The notes: a model not told the origin generated them from the sequence alone. Counted from the stretch's first letter, positions 6,602-18,008 are shown. The stretch is DNA of 36,602 nucleotides from Arachnia propionica (GCF_003932785.1 NZ_RQYT01000029.1:1-36602); one strand, 5' to 3'. A program made the numbers and translations.

Positions 6602-8719
6602 TCAGGCGTTCAGAAGTCGCTGTGCGGCCGTCGCGGCGGCCGAACGTCCCGAGAACTGTGCCAACCACCCTCGCAGCGCGGGGTCCTGGGTGACCAAACC
6701 CTTGCGGACCTGTTCGTCGTGCAGGAGGGTGAGCAGCTTGGCCACCCCGGTGGCGCGGGGTTCGAGCCTCGGCAGCAGGGCCGTGAGCACGTCGATGACG
6801 GCATCCGGGTTGAGCTGGGCCGCATCCGCCAGGGAACCGGCCCAGCGGGAAAGCGTCACCTCGGGCACCACCTCTGCCATCGCCGTGGCCATCTGGTCAG
6901 GAACCAACCGGTCGGGAACCCTCGCCGCCAGCAGCTCCGCAGCACTCGCCCGGACCGCCTGGTGACGCGAGGCCAGCCCGAGGGCGACGCACGTGCCCGT
7001 GGCCACGTCCCAGCGTCCCGGGTGGCGGGCCAACAGTTCGAGGGACAAAGCGTCGAGTTGGCGCGGCGCCACCTCGGCCAGGCCCCGATGGAGGGCCATC
7101 GAGGCGGTGGGGACCAGCGGCGAGGTGTCGTCGGGGAAGGCCAGGGCCATCGCCTGCAGGTGCTGGGGTTGCAGGGTGTAGAGGTCCTGCCAGAACTCCT
7201 TGTCGTAGGTGGTCCGCTCCGGCACGGTCATCCCCAGCAGCGCGGCCCCGCGTTCCCGGTCCTCGGGACGCAGCCGCCAGATGCCCTGGAACAGATCGGC
7301 CGGCGGGGCAGGAGTCGGATCGACGGCCCGCTCGGCGAATCCATCCCAGGCGATCCAGCCGTCACCGTCACTCGGGGTGGCGAACAGCGCGCGACGAGGA
7401 CGTTCACCTCGAACCATCTCCACCACCTCGCACATCCGGATGACCCAGACCCGAAGCGCGGAGCCGATCTCGCCGTCGCTCTCCCCCGCCCTGGGTGTGT
7501 GGAAGGGGTCCAGGGCGCTGGGCGGGATGCTCGGGGCCTCGGGATCCAGCACGGCGTGGATGAACTCGGCGGGGACGGACTCCCGCTTCGCGCAGGTCCG
7601 CGCCCGCTTCGCCAAGGGCGCCAGGACATCGGCGGCATCGTCGGCGACGGCCACCCAGGCCATCGCGAGCTCCAGCTCGAGCGCATCCCCACCCTCGATG
7701 AGGGCCGCGGCCCGCTCCAGCGCGTCGTCACCCCACGGCACAACACTGAGGACGGGGGTCCCATCGACCTCCAGGGGCGCGGTCCCCGTCGCATCGAACC
7801 CGAACTGGGCGGCCACGGCGGGGGACAGCAGTTGCGCCCCCGCCCGCAACACCTCCTCGGCCCCGAGGTCCCGCAATGCCTCGGCGGCTGCGATCTGCAC
7901 GTCCCCGTGAGGGTGGGACAGCGCGATGCTGATGGCCTCGGCCCGCCGCTCGGCCGGGGTGTCGAGGCGTTGGATGATCCTCAGCCCCGCCAGGGCGATG
8001 CTCTTCGCCCCGGTGAGGGGACCGTGGCAATGGTCCAGGAAGTCGGCGGAGGTGAGGAGCCCCGCCCGCTGCACGGCCGCCAGCTGCTTGGTGGCCAGCG
8101 ACACCGTCGCGTTGATCCCGGAGTCGAGCGCGCGCAGCAGGAGATCCTGATCGACCGCCGCCTCCTGCGGGGTGGGTCGCAGCTCGGCGTAGAGACCGGA
8201 GAACCAGTTGGCGTGATACGCGGGGAGGTCACGCAGCAGGCCTGCCAGGCAGGCTCGAAGCACCCGGGCGCGATCCAGGAGGCCCTCGGCGACGAGGGTG
8301 GCGATGTCCGAGGCCCAGTGGGCCCTCGGGCCGTAGGCCGAGCGGTCGAGGCTCGCCAGCGAGTCGTCGGCGCCGCCGTCCCAGGCCAGGACCTGCCAGA
8401 TCAGCTCACGCAGCTGCTCGTCGCGGCGCAGCAGGTGCAGCCGGTGCCCCTCGGAGGCGGTGACGAGGACGCGCACGTAGGCGTCGTCGTGCTCGACCTC
8501 CAGCCCCTCGAAGAGTTCCCGAAGCCTCGTCTGGTAGGCGGTCCCGACGAGCCTGGAGGGCAGTTCACCGTGCTGGGCCTGCAGCCCGAGCAGGAAGGCG
8601 TGAACCTCGACCAGGGAGGGCTCCAGCGCGAAGAAGTGGTCCAACACCTTCTCCAGCTCCATGACGGTGTGCCACCTCAATCCTCTGGAGGCGTCGAACC
8701 ACAACATGTTCACGGCCAT
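6602..8719 (-). CDS. Large helical-repeat (HEAT-like) protein of unknown function
   Basis: The 705-residue soluble protein is rich in Ala and Leu and built of repeated amphipathic helix pairs, for example GDVQIAAAEALRDLGAEEVL and the repeats near the C-terminus (DAVIDVLTALLPRLEPRA), which resemble HEAT or ARM units. No catalytic motif, signal or membrane segment is seen. It resembles long actinobacterial DUF6493-type proteins, but I hold that family name loosely. Those I recall are somewhat longer, so an N-terminal part could be missing. The start at 8719 is the only reasonable Met before the intergenic region shared with the divergent DUF2254 gene (120 bp). Helical-repeat proteins of this size usually act as binding scaffolds; no function is claimed. 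Confidence 0.75.
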   Translation of the reverse strand: MAVNMLWFDASRGLRWHTVMELEKVLDHFFALEPSLVEVHAFLLGLQAQHGELPSRLVGTAYQTRLRELFEGLEVEHDDAYVRVLVTASEGHRLHLLRRDEQLRELIWQVLAWDGGADDSLASLDRSAYGPRAHWASDIATLVAEGLLDRARVLRACLAGLLRDLPAYHANWFSGLYAELRPTPQEAAVDQDLLLRALDSGINATVSLATKQLAAVQRAGLLTSADFLDHCHGPLTGAKSIALAGLRIIQRLDTPAERRAEAISIALSHPHGDVQIAAAEALRDLGAEEVLRAGAQLLSPAVAAQFGFDATGTAPLEVDGTPVLSVVPWGDDALERAAALIEGGDALELELAMAWVAVADDAADVLAPLAKRARTCAKRESVPAEFIHAVLDPEAPSIPPSALDPFHTPRAGESDGEIGSALRVWVIRMCEVVEMVRGERPRRALFATPSDGDGWIAWDGFAERAVDPTPAPPADLFQGIWRLRPEDRERGAALLGMTVPERTTYDKEFWQDLYTLQPQHLQAMALAFPDDTSPLVPTASMALHRGLAEVAPRQLDALSLELLARHPGRWDVATGTCVALGLASRHQAVRASAAELLAARVPDRLVPDQMATAMAEVVPEVTLSRWAGSLADAAQLNPDAVIDVLTALLPRLEPRATGVAKLLTLLHDEQVRKGLVTQDPALRGWLAQFSGRSAAATAAQRLLNA

Positions 8720-8826
8720 GCGGGGAGCTTACCCCCCGCTGACTTCGCCTGGGCCGACGACGGGACCGGCAGCTCAGCGACGATACGGCGGATGCGTCGG
8801 GATCCGGCCTGTGGGCTCTCTCCTGC

Positions 8827-8832
8827 GATACT
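8827..8832 (+). promoter_or_regulatory. -10 element of a probable leaderless promoter for the DUF2254 gene
   Basis: GATACT matches the -10 consensus TATAAT at four of six positions (and TATACT at five), and is followed after seven bases by the ATG. Transcription would then begin at or next to the start codon. No -35 is convincing. Confidence 0.4.
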
Positions 8833-8839
8833 TGCCGCC

Positions 8840-10096
8840 ATGAACTCACCCGAGCGCGTCATGACGGCCCCGCACCTCCATGCCACGCCCAGCACCTCAC
8901 TCCTGCAACGGATGTTCCAACCCTTCTGGGTCGTTCCCGCGGTCGTGATGGCGGTGGCCCTGCTCTCCGGACTGCTGCTGCCGCTGGTCGATCGGGCCGT
9001 GGGGCAGTCCCTGCCCTACGCCTTCCTCGGCGGCCCCGAGGCAGCGCGATCGATCCTGTCATCGATCGCAGGGGCGATGATGTCGGTCGCCGGTCTGGTC
9101 TTCTCCATCACGATCGTCGTGCTGCAGTTGGCGTCCAGTCAGTTCACCCCGCGTGCCCTCGGCGAGTTCCTGTCGAACCGTACGACGCAGCTCACCATGG
9201 GCACCTTTCTCGGCGCCTTCACCTACGCGCTGACGGTGATGCGCGTCGTCGTCGACAGCACCGACTCCTCGCCGGGCTTCGTGCCACGCCTCTCCGTGAC
9301 GGCCTCCTACCTGTTCGTCCTGGCCTCGCTCGTGATGTTCCTCATCTACATCCGACAGATCACCCGGTCCGTCCAGGTGCAGGTGCTGATCCGGGAACTC
9401 GGGGACCGAACCGTCGGACTCATCGTCTCGATGTACCCGGACTCACTCGACGACCAGAAGGAGGGTGAGTGGCGACGGTGGGGGCGCGAGACCATCGTGA
9501 CGATGGACGAGCACCACGGGCACGTCGTCGAGATCGACGAGGCGTCGCTGGTTTCCTTCGCACAGGAGAACAACCTCAGCATCGAACTCCTGGTCAAGCC
9601 CGGCAACTTCGTCACCACCGGCACGGAGTTGGCGCGGATCTTCGGCGAGGTCGACGAGGACACCGCCTCCCAGCTCCGCTCCCGCATCAGCCTCGCCTCC
9701 GAGCGGACCATGGCGCAGGACCCGACCTTCGGGCTCCGTCAGCTCGTCGACATCGCCGATCGGGCCCTGTCGCCGGGCGTCAACGACCCGACGACCACCC
9801 GCGACGTCCTCAACGAACTCCACCGGGTGCTGCGGGTGCTCATCACCCGACACGAACCCGCCGAGTACCTGAGCGACGACGAGGGCGTGGCCCGGCTGCG
9901 CAGGAGCCAGACCTCCGTGCCGGACACCGTCGCGTGGCCGCTGGAGGAGATCCGTCACTACGCCGAGACCTCGCCCAACGTGCTGCGGCACGTCGAGTCG
10001 ATCATCGCGGATCTCATGGCAGCCGGACGGCCGGAGCACACGGAGCAGCTCCAACGCTCCCTCGACCGCGAGGCCGAGGAGAACTCCACGGAGTAA
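8840..10096 (+). CDS. DUF2254 family membrane protein
   Basis: The 418-residue protein has four N-terminal membrane helices, in the regions PFWVVPAVVMAVALLSGLLL, SILSSIAGAMMSVAGLVFSI, FLGAFTYALTVMRVVV and YLFVLASLVMFLIYI, followed by a soluble domain of about 250 residues. The stretches VFSITIVVLQLASSQFTPR and DIADRALSPGVNDPTT are typical of DUF2254, a widespread predicted membrane family of unknown function. The ATG at 8840 gives the normal family length. The same frame is open far upstream through the antisense of the helical-repeat gene, which is not coding. No Shine-Dalgarno sequence is seen; GATACT lies seven bases before the ATG, so the mRNA may be leaderless. The TAA stop abuts copy B of the MITE-like element. 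Confidence 0.9.
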   Translation: MNSPERVMTAPHLHATPSTSLLQRMFQPFWVVPAVVMAVALLSGLLLPLVDRAVGQSLPYAFLGGPEAARSILSSIAGAMMSVAGLVFSITIVVLQLASSQFTPRALGEFLSNRTTQLTMGTFLGAFTYALTVMRVVVDSTDSSPGFVPRLSVTASYLFVLASLVMFLIYIRQITRSVQVQVLIRELGDRTVGLIVSMYPDSLDDQKEGEWRRWGRETIVTMDEHHGHVVEIDEASLVSFAQENNLSIELLVKPGNFVTTGTELARIFGEVDEDTASQLRSRISLASERTMAQDPTFGLRQLVDIADRALSPGVNDPTTTRDVLNELHRVLRVLITRHEPAEYLSDDEGVARLRRSQTSVPDTVAWPLEEIRHYAETSPNVLRHVESIIADLMAAGRPEHTEQLQRSLDREAEENSTE

Positions 10097-10254
10097 GAGG
10101 GTGCGCGGATAGGGGGATCGTGACGAGGATCGTCACGGTGGCCTCCGGGCAAGGCGGACGACGAGGAGCGCACTGGATTGTGCGTTCGAGGAGGACAACG
10201 CTGCCAGGGGGACACCGGGGCGACCGCAGTAGATTCGCCTATCCGCGCGCCCTC
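10097..10254 (+). repeat. MITE-like element, copy B
   Basis: A 158-bp copy in the opposite orientation to 6345-6503. Its termini are GAGGGTGCGCGGATAG and CTATCCGCGCGCCCTC, perfect inverted repeats apart from one base. TAA occurs directly on both sides (10094-10096 and 10255-10257), consistent with a 3-bp target duplication. The left TAA is the stop codon of the DUF2254 gene, so the insertion landed at the stop and re-created it. The internal hairpin is at 10119-10137. Confidence 0.82.
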
Positions 10255-10271
10255 TAAGAGGTCAGTCAGGT

Positions 10272-10342
10272 CACGAATCGCCGTTCTGGTTCGGTTGGAA
10301 CGTTTCAAACGACGGCTCGCGGAAGCAGAACGGCGGTTCGTG
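10272..10342 (+). repeat. Hairpin repeat family, copy 1
   Basis: Arms CACGAATCGCCGTTCTG (10272-10288) and CAGAACGGCGGTTCGTG (10326-10342) pair with one mismatch around a 37-base loop containing GTTTCAAACGA. The same arms recur at 19071-19142 and 35251-35322. It lies just after the MITE-like element and could act as a terminator for the DUF2254 gene or be a REP-like repeat. Confidence 0.7.
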
Positions 10343-10543
10343 TCCACCCCGACACCGCCCCTCACCCCCTCCCGCCCCCGCTGGCCTCCCGCCAGCCTCC
10401 TCAGCACGCTGATTCGCCACACCCAACACAGGCGAATCCGCGCTCGCCCTCCCGAGGGGGGTCGCCTCTCCGCGCACGCTCCGAGTTGACTCGACTCACG
10501 CGAGATCGCAAGATGATTCTCGTTCTCAGGAAAGGAGAGGGTC
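10343..10543 (+). promoter_or_regulatory. Upstream region of the methyltransferase gene, with probable promoter
   Basis: This stretch holds no gene. GATTCGCC and GGCGAATC form an 8-bp inverted repeat at 10411-10438. TTGACT (10486-10491), a 17-base spacer and CAAGAT (10509-10514) make a weak promoter. The overlapping 15-mer GCAAGATGATTCTCG (10508-10522) matches 10 of 15 positions of a Zur-type box (TGAAAATGATTTTCA), which is only suggestive. AAAGGAGAGG at 10531-10540 is a strong ribosome-binding site for the ATG at 10544. Confidence 0.4.
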
Positions 10544-11545
10544 ATGCCGACGCGACATCACCAGAAGCTGCCCACTGAAGGGCCCGTCACGGACGTCCAA
10601 CGCGCCGATCTCACCCGGCCGACTGCCCTGGCCCGACCCGAGGACCTGATCGACTGGCGGCTGGCCGTGACCTGGGAGGCAGCAACCTCCTGCGGGATGA
10701 TCGACGCCCTGCCCGGCACCCCCGACGAGGTGGCCGAGACCGCAGGGCTCGACGCCGGGGCCGTTGCCGCCGTGGCTCACCTTCTCGCAGAATGGGGGCT
10801 GCTGACGGTGGGCCATGATTCGAGGATCACGTGCGGCCCAGCGATGCCCTCCCCCGCTGAGGCGACAGCTCTGGCTCAGCACGGGGTGTGGGTGCGTCGC
10901 TGGAGTTGCCTCGTCGGGGAGAGGCTGCGGGACCGTACCGCACCCCCTCCGGAGTCGCTGCGACGCATCGACCCGATCGCGCGACTGAAGCACCTCGCGG
11001 CCGCGTCGCAATCCTTCATCCCCCGAGTCATCGACGCCTGCCTCGCGCAGGCTCCGGGGGCGAAGCGGGTGCTGGATCTCGGTGGCGGTCACGGGGAGTA
11101 CAGCATCGAACTGGCCCATCGAGGGCTGGCGGTGACGATGCAGGATCTGCCCGACGTCGTCGCGGCGGCTCGGCAGGACCCGAGACTGGCGGGGGTACGG
11201 CTCGTCGGGGCCAGCCTTGTCGACGAGGTGGCGGAGGGCCCCTTCGATCTGGTGCTCCTGAGCACCGTGACCAACATGTTCGACGCTCAGACCAATCGGG
11301 ACCTGATGCACAGGATCCGCCCGGTCCTGGCACCGGGTGGGCGGGTGGCGATCGTCTCCTACATGCGTGACCGGGGCGTGGTGGGCGCGGTTTTCGGGGT
11401 GCAGATGCTCGTCTCGACCGACGCCGGTGACGCCCACGCGGCGAGCGATCACCTCGCATGGCTGGCCGACGCAGGTTTCGAGGACTGCTCCGTGACGGAT
11501 CTCACCGACCCGCCCCTGACCCTGGTGGTGGGGCGGCGTCGGTGA
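10544..11545 (+). CDS. SAM-dependent methyltransferase with N-terminal winged-helix domain
   Basis: The 333-residue protein has the two-domain plan of plant-type/actinobacterial O-methyltransferases. An N-terminal helical, winged-helix-like dimerisation region (about 30-120) is followed by a Rossmann methyltransferase domain with motif I VLDLGGGHGEYS, the acidic residue after the next strand (MQDLPDVV), and a post-I FDLVLLSTV strand. LAPGGRVAIVSYM is the typical strand before the C-terminal sheet. The substrate is unknown, and O-, N- or C-methylation cannot be distinguished. It stands alone between its own promoter and a bidirectional hairpin, so no pathway partner is visible nearby. The start is supported by the strong ribosome-binding site four bases upstream. 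Confidence 0.85.
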   Translation: MPTRHHQKLPTEGPVTDVQRADLTRPTALARPEDLIDWRLAVTWEAATSCGMIDALPGTPDEVAETAGLDAGAVAAVAHLLAEWGLLTVGHDSRITCGPAMPSPAEATALAQHGVWVRRWSCLVGERLRDRTAPPPESLRRIDPIARLKHLAAASQSFIPRVIDACLAQAPGAKRVLDLGGGHGEYSIELAHRGLAVTMQDLPDVVAAARQDPRLAGVRLVGASLVDEVAEGPFDLVLLSTVTNMFDAQTNRDLMHRIRPVLAPGGRVAIVSYMRDRGVVGAVFGVQMLVSTDAGDAHAASDHLAWLADAGFEDCSVTDLTDPPLTLVVGRRR

Positions 11546-11550
11546 GGGGG

Positions 11551-11597
11551 GTTCGGCGCGCCGCCGGTGGAGGTCCGGGAGGGGCGGCGCGCCGAAC
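11551..11597. terminator. Bidirectional hairpin between convergent genes
   Basis: GTTCGGCGCGCCGCC (11551-11565) and GGCGGCGCGCCGAAC (11583-11597) form a perfect 15-bp stem with a 17-base loop. It lies between the convergent methyltransferase and esterase genes, six bases after the methyltransferase stop. There is no T-tract, as is common for high-GC terminators. Confidence 0.75.
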
Positions 11598-11608
11598 GTC
11601 GGGGGAGG

Positions 11609-12628
11609 TCAGGAGGCCCGCTTCAGGTGGGCGACGATCCCGTCGATGTCCTCCTGCATGCGGTGCTTGCGGACGAAGTGTCCACCGGGCTCCTCGTAGC
11701 GGGTGTGGGGGATGCCCGCCTGGTTGAGCAGATCGCCGAACTCACGCTGACCATCGGCCACGTGCTGTTCCTGCAGGGAATCAAGCACGTTCTGATCGAT
11801 GGAACCGGGATTGATCCTCCCGTCGAACAACGGGCTGCGATCCTGCCCGGCAACGAGGAAGATCCGCTTGTTGCGGTAGCTCTCGATCCGCTCGACGGGG
11901 TTGTCGGCGCTGACGAGGTCCTCCCGCCACGGCACGCCGTAGGTCGTGCGACCGAACTCGGCCAATCCCGTGCCATTGATGTAGTGCGCCACCCGGCCGC
12001 CGTCGCGACGCAGGCTGGCCGGCCCGGAGTGGGAGCTCACCGAGGCGAAGTGGCCGTAGTACTTCGCGGTGTACTTGAGCGCCCCGAAGCCACCCATGGA
12101 GAAGCCGGAGACTGCTCGGCCGGCGTACTCGGCATGGGTGCGGAAGTTGGCCTCCACCCAGGGGAGCAGTTCGTTCATGTGGAAGGTCTCCCAGTGGCGC
12201 CGGCCGACGATGATGCTGGTGCTGGCCGGGTTGGAGTACCAGCCCGCGATGCCACCATCGGGCATGACGACGATGATCTCCTTGTTGTTGACGAGCTCCT
12301 CGATGCCCCAGTTCCGGAACCACAGGTGATCGCCGAAGCCACCGTGGAGCAGGTACAGCACCGGGTAGCGCTTCCCGCTGTCGTGATAGCCCGTGGGCAG
12401 CATCACCATGACGCGTGCCGCAGGCTTCACCTGAGCGGAGATGGATGTGCTGTTGAACTGGAAGACCTTGAACCGGGGGCCATCCTCGATGACCGTGGGC
12501 TCCCCCCGGAGGTCGGCCCGGGCGGGCGAGGCGGCCAGTCCAGCGGCCCCCACTCCGAGGGCCGATGCGGCGACGAGTCCAGTGGTCCCGAGGAAACCAC
12601 GACGCTTGATGAGACGGTTGGATGACAT
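11609..12628 (-). CDS. Tat-exported esterase, alpha/beta-hydrolase (esterase D/antigen 85-like family)
   Basis: The 339-residue protein begins with a twin-arginine signal (KRRGFLGTTG, residues 8-17), a hydrophobic stretch and an ARA cleavage site near residue 38, so it should be exported folded. The mature part has YPVLYLLHGG (oxyanion-side strand), the nucleophile elbow GFSMGGFGAL with Ser177, and a late GGHF with probable catalytic His317, as in the PF00756 esterases. The ATG at 12628 is chosen because it places RR correctly and follows AAGGAG; an upstream in-frame ATG would bury the signal. It lies downstream of the sugar symporter and lacZ on the same strand, so it could deacylate sugars for that pathway, but a hairpin and a 365-bp gap make co-transcription doubtful. 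Confidence 0.88.
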   Translation of the reverse strand: MSSNRLIKRRGFLGTTGLVAASALGVGAAGLAASPARADLRGEPTVIEDGPRFKVFQFNSTSISAQVKPAARVMVMLPTGYHDSGKRYPVLYLLHGGFGDHLWFRNWGIEELVNNKEIIVVMPDGGIAGWYSNPASTSIIVGRRHWETFHMNELLPWVEANFRTHAEYAGRAVSGFSMGGFGALKYTAKYYGHFASVSSHSGPASLRRDGGRVAHYINGTGLAEFGRTTYGVPWREDLVSADNPVERIESYRNKRIFLVAGQDRSPLFDGRINPGSIDQNVLDSLQEQHVADGQREFGDLLNQAGIPHTRYEEPGGHFVRKHRMQEDIDGIVAHLKRAS

Positions 12629-12993
12629 GACACTCCTTGTCGGAGATGGACTGCATTTCCATGTGTCAGGCACGACCCGTCACGGGGATGGGGTATGGAA
12701 CAACGGCGGCCCGCATGGAGCCGCTCACCCCCCCGTGACGGCCACGCCGTCTTGTGCAGCCAACCTAACAAAGTCGGAGGAACTTTCGAAGGAGGCTTGA
12801 AAAATCAATCGGGAAACCATCCTCCATCACAGGAAGCCCTCCCCCACCACCGGCCTCCCACAAGCGGTTCGACCGCGAGCAGCGGCCGAGCGACGTCGAG
12901 AATGCCACCCAAAAGGCCGACAACGACGACGCGTGGTCGGCCCCGGGAACGGGTCCCGGGGCCGACACAGGAGAGCAAAAGCCGCGCGCCCTC
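12629..12993. other. Intergenic region between esterase and sugar symporter
   Basis: This 365-bp stretch contains no recognisable gene. It holds the symporter terminator hairpin (12936-12966), the esterase ribosome-binding site (AAGGAG, four bases before its ATG) and presumably an esterase promoter, which I could not place with confidence. The central part (about 12770-12830) is A-rich compared with its surroundings. Confidence 0.5.
12936..12966 (-). terminator. Terminator hairpin after the GPH symporter gene
   Basis: GTCGGCCCCGGGA (12936-12948) and TCCCGGGGCCGAC (12954-12966) form a perfect 13-bp, almost all-GC stem with a 5-base loop, 28 bases after the symporter stop. There is no T-tract. 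Confidence 0.78.
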
Positions 12994-14397
12994 TCACCCC
13001 TCGACGTCCGCAGCCGCGGCCTCACGCAGGGCCCGGTTCTGTTTCTCGACGTCCAGGTTGGCCACGAGGACGAGGACGACGAGGCAGGCGACGGCAGGGA
13101 GCCACAGATAGGTGACGTGGAGCATCTGGATGACGGACTCCGGCTGGGTCACCGTGTCGCCGCCGCCGGTGGTCGAGCTGACGTAGCCGGAGGCCTCCAG
13201 CAACCAACCGGTGAGCGCCGTCCCGATGCCGCCGCCCAGTTTCGTCCCCAACGACGTGCACGAGAACATGAGCCCGTCGATGCGCTTGCCCGATTTCAGG
13301 AAGGTGTACTCGCTCGCCTCCGCAATGAGCGCCGTCAACGTTCCCTGAACCGGCGCGATCGTCAACGATGCAATCGCCGTGAACACCAGCATGAGGGGTA
13401 CGTTGACCATGTATCCGGCCACGATGACGCCGATCCGCGCCGCGACGGCGATGACGTAGCCGATGAGGTTCACCCGGTACATTCCCTTCGCCCGGGCCAC
13501 GATCAACGGCAGGGCGATGAGGGCGACCATCTGCGGAATGTTGATCGCGAACGCGAACGACCCGAGGAGATCCGGATTGCCCAGCACGTAGGTCATGAAA
13601 TAGATGCCCATCGCGGTGAGCGCCCCGTAGAGCTGCATCGTGATGAACATCACCACGATCAACAGGAAGTACTTGTTGCGCACCACCAGGCGCAGCGACT
13701 CCAGGACCGGGAGCTTCGCCTCCTCCGTCGTCTCCCGCCCGTCGGTCAGCTGCTCGGGGGTGAGCTCTCTGACGGAGAACGCCGCCAGGCTGTTGGAGGC
13801 GAGACCGATCAGGGCGTAGATGATCGCGACGGCACGCCAGCCCTCGGCTCCCCCGCCCATCATGCGAACCGCCTCCACCGTCACGGCCTGGATCGCGAAG
13901 CTCGTCCCGAAGGCGAACACGAATCGGATGGAGCCCATCTGGACGCGCTCGTTGACATTCTTCGTCACCAGGGCGGTCAGGGCCGAGTACGCGATGTTGT
14001 TGGCGGTGTAGAAGACGGAGTTCAGCAGCGTGTAGGCGATGAAGAACCACGCGTACTTCGCCGCCATGCCCAGGCCGGGCGGGATCGCGTACACGGCGAC
14101 GACCATCGCGGCACAGCCGAAGAAGGCCCAGAACATCCACGGCCGGGCCTTGCCCATCCGGGTCCGGGTCTTGTCCATGAGGATCCCGAACACGAAGTCG
14201 GAGAAGCCGTCGAAGAAACGCGACAGCATCATCAGCGTCGCAACCACACCGGCCTGCATGCCCATGGTGTCGGTGAGGTAGATCATGACGAAGGCGGAGA
14301 GGAACGCGTAGACGACATTGCCTGCGATGTCCCCACTTCCGTAACCGACCTTGTTGTACCACTTGAGGTATTTCTTCTGGGTGACGTCGCCACTCAC
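12994..14397 (-). CDS. GPH-family glycoside/cation symporter (MFS, MelB/LacS type)
   Basis: The 467-residue protein has about twelve membrane helices and the GPH signature early on. KVGYGSGDIAGNVVYAFLSAF is helix 1, and SRFFDGFSDFVFGILMDKTRTRMGKARPW carries the conserved cation-site aspartates and the loop 2-3 motif of melibiose/lactose symporters. Location directly after lacZ makes uptake of a beta-galactoside, probably lactose, its likely job. The start is GTG at 14397 (MSGDVTQKK), supported by AAAGGAG six bases upstream. No PTS IIA domain is fused at the C-terminus, unlike streptococcal LacS. Substrate specificity is inferred only from the neighbourhood. Confidence 0.9.
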   Translation of the reverse strand: MSGDVTQKKYLKWYNKVGYGSGDIAGNVVYAFLSAFVMIYLTDTMGMQAGVVATLMMLSRFFDGFSDFVFGILMDKTRTRMGKARPWMFWAFFGCAAMVVAVYAIPPGLGMAAKYAWFFIAYTLLNSVFYTANNIAYSALTALVTKNVNERVQMGSIRFVFAFGTSFAIQAVTVEAVRMMGGGAEGWRAVAIIYALIGLASNSLAAFSVRELTPEQLTDGRETTEEAKLPVLESLRLVVRNKYFLLIVVMFITMQLYGALTAMGIYFMTYVLGNPDLLGSFAFAINIPQMVALIALPLIVARAKGMYRVNLIGYVIAVAARIGVIVAGYMVNVPLMLVFTAIASLTIAPVQGTLTALIAEASEYTFLKSGKRIDGLMFSCTSLGTKLGGGIGTALTGWLLEASGYVSSTTGGGDTVTQPESVIQMLHVTYLWLPAVACLVVLVLVANLDVEKQNRALREAAAADVEG

Positions 14398-14435
14398 GGC
14401 ATTCTCCTTTCAATGGATGGGGGCGTGGAACGGTG

Positions 14436-14598
14436 AAGGCGTTGTTCATGACGGGTTGCGGCCTGTTCTTCCCACCGGGTCCGCAGGCTGCGGAGGACCC
14501 GTGTCGAGACCCCGGGGGATTCCCACCCGGCTGGAGTCCCAGCACCGTGTGCCAGAGGTCTCGAGCCGGACTGCGCGCTGCGCCCGCAGTCCGGCTCG
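14436..14598 (+). repeat. Intergenic repeat family R3, copy 1
   Basis: This sequence between lacZ and the symporter shares blocks with the reverse complement of 24233-24450. Shared blocks include AAGGCGTTGTTCATG, ACCGGGTCCG, TGCGGAGGACCC and CACCGTGTGCCAGAGGTCTC. A more diverged piece is at 35490-35577. It contains GGGTCCGCA/TGCGGAGGACCC and a strong 14-bp hairpin at its right end. No protein is suggested. Confidence 0.65.
14562..14598 (-). terminator. Hairpin after lacZ (possible attenuator before the symporter)
   Basis: CGAGCCGGACTGCG (14562-14575) and CGCAGTCCGGCTCG (14585-14598) form a perfect 14-bp stem with a 9-base loop, 29 bases after the lacZ stop. Read on the minus strand it could terminate part of the lacZ transcript before the symporter gene. 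It is part of repeat copy R3-1, so it may also just be repeat structure. Confidence 0.6.
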
Positions 14599-14627
14599 AC
14601 CCGCGGAAAAGGGCGTGAATCGCGCCC

Positions 14628-17765
<3,138 letters not shown>

Positions 17766-17767
17766 TC

Positions 17768-17787
17768 ATGGCGACGTCGCCATTCTA
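17768..17787 (-). promoter_or_regulatory. lacZ -10 element and LacI-type operator O1
   Basis: ATGGCGACGTCGCCAT (17768-17783) is a perfect 16-bp palindrome with a central CG, as LacI-family operators have. On the minus strand TAGAAT (17787-17782) is a good -10 immediately upstream and partly overlapping, so a bound repressor would cover the transcription start. An adjacent smaller inverted repeat, ATGACG and CGTCAT, lies at 17753-17769. Confidence 0.65.
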
Positions 17788-17866
17788 GATCACAGTCGTC
17801 GCAAACGCCACCCCACTTGACAAGCGTATTTAGAGGCCGCCACCGTCATCTGGGCCCGAATGCCAC

Positions 17867-17886
17867 AAATGTTAACGTCGCCATTT
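17867..17886. promoter_or_regulatory. LacI-type operator O2 (imperfect)
   Basis: AAATGTTAACGTCGCCATTT has the same right half-site (GTCGCCATT) as O1 and a degenerate left half (AATGTTAAC against AATGGCGAC). Its centre is 101 bp from the centre of O1, close to a whole number of helical turns, which would suit repression by DNA looping. Confidence 0.5.
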
Positions 17887-17958
17887 AGTGGAAGAAGGAG
17901 CCTTCGGGGCCCGGTCGGGCGCCCACCACCATGCCCGGGCCGCCCCACAGGGGGAACC

Positions 17959-18008
17959 ACCAAGCAGGCCCGCAACCGCCCACGGCTTCGGGCCTGCTTG
18001 GTATCGTC
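17959..18008 (+). promoter_or_regulatory. Inverted repeat and extended -10 of the lacI gene
   Basis: ACCAAGCAGGCCCG (17959-17972) and CGGGCCTGCTTGGT (17989-18002) are perfect 14-base arms around a 16-base loop. TGGTATCGT (extended -10) follows at 18000-18008, and the ATG is six bases after TATCGT. With no Shine-Dalgarno sequence, lacI looks leaderless, and the inverted repeat would cover the promoter spacer as a possible autoregulatory site. Alternatively it is a terminator stem for upstream transcription. Confidence 0.5.

Noticed and set aside
6719-8839. A very long plus-strand open frame running into the DUF2254 gene
   Set aside because: It is the antisense of the helical-repeat gene, Arg/Gly/Gln-rich like other shadow frames in high-GC DNA, and only the part from 8840 matches a family.
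12757-12775. A second iron box upstream of the esterase (TTAGGTTGGC on the minus strand)
   Set aside because: Only one arm fits; about 11 of 19 positions match, which is not enough.
17817-17822. TTGACA as a -35 for a plus-strand promoter
   Set aside because: No -10 is found 15-19 bases downstream, and lacI has a better-placed extended -10 at 18000-18008.
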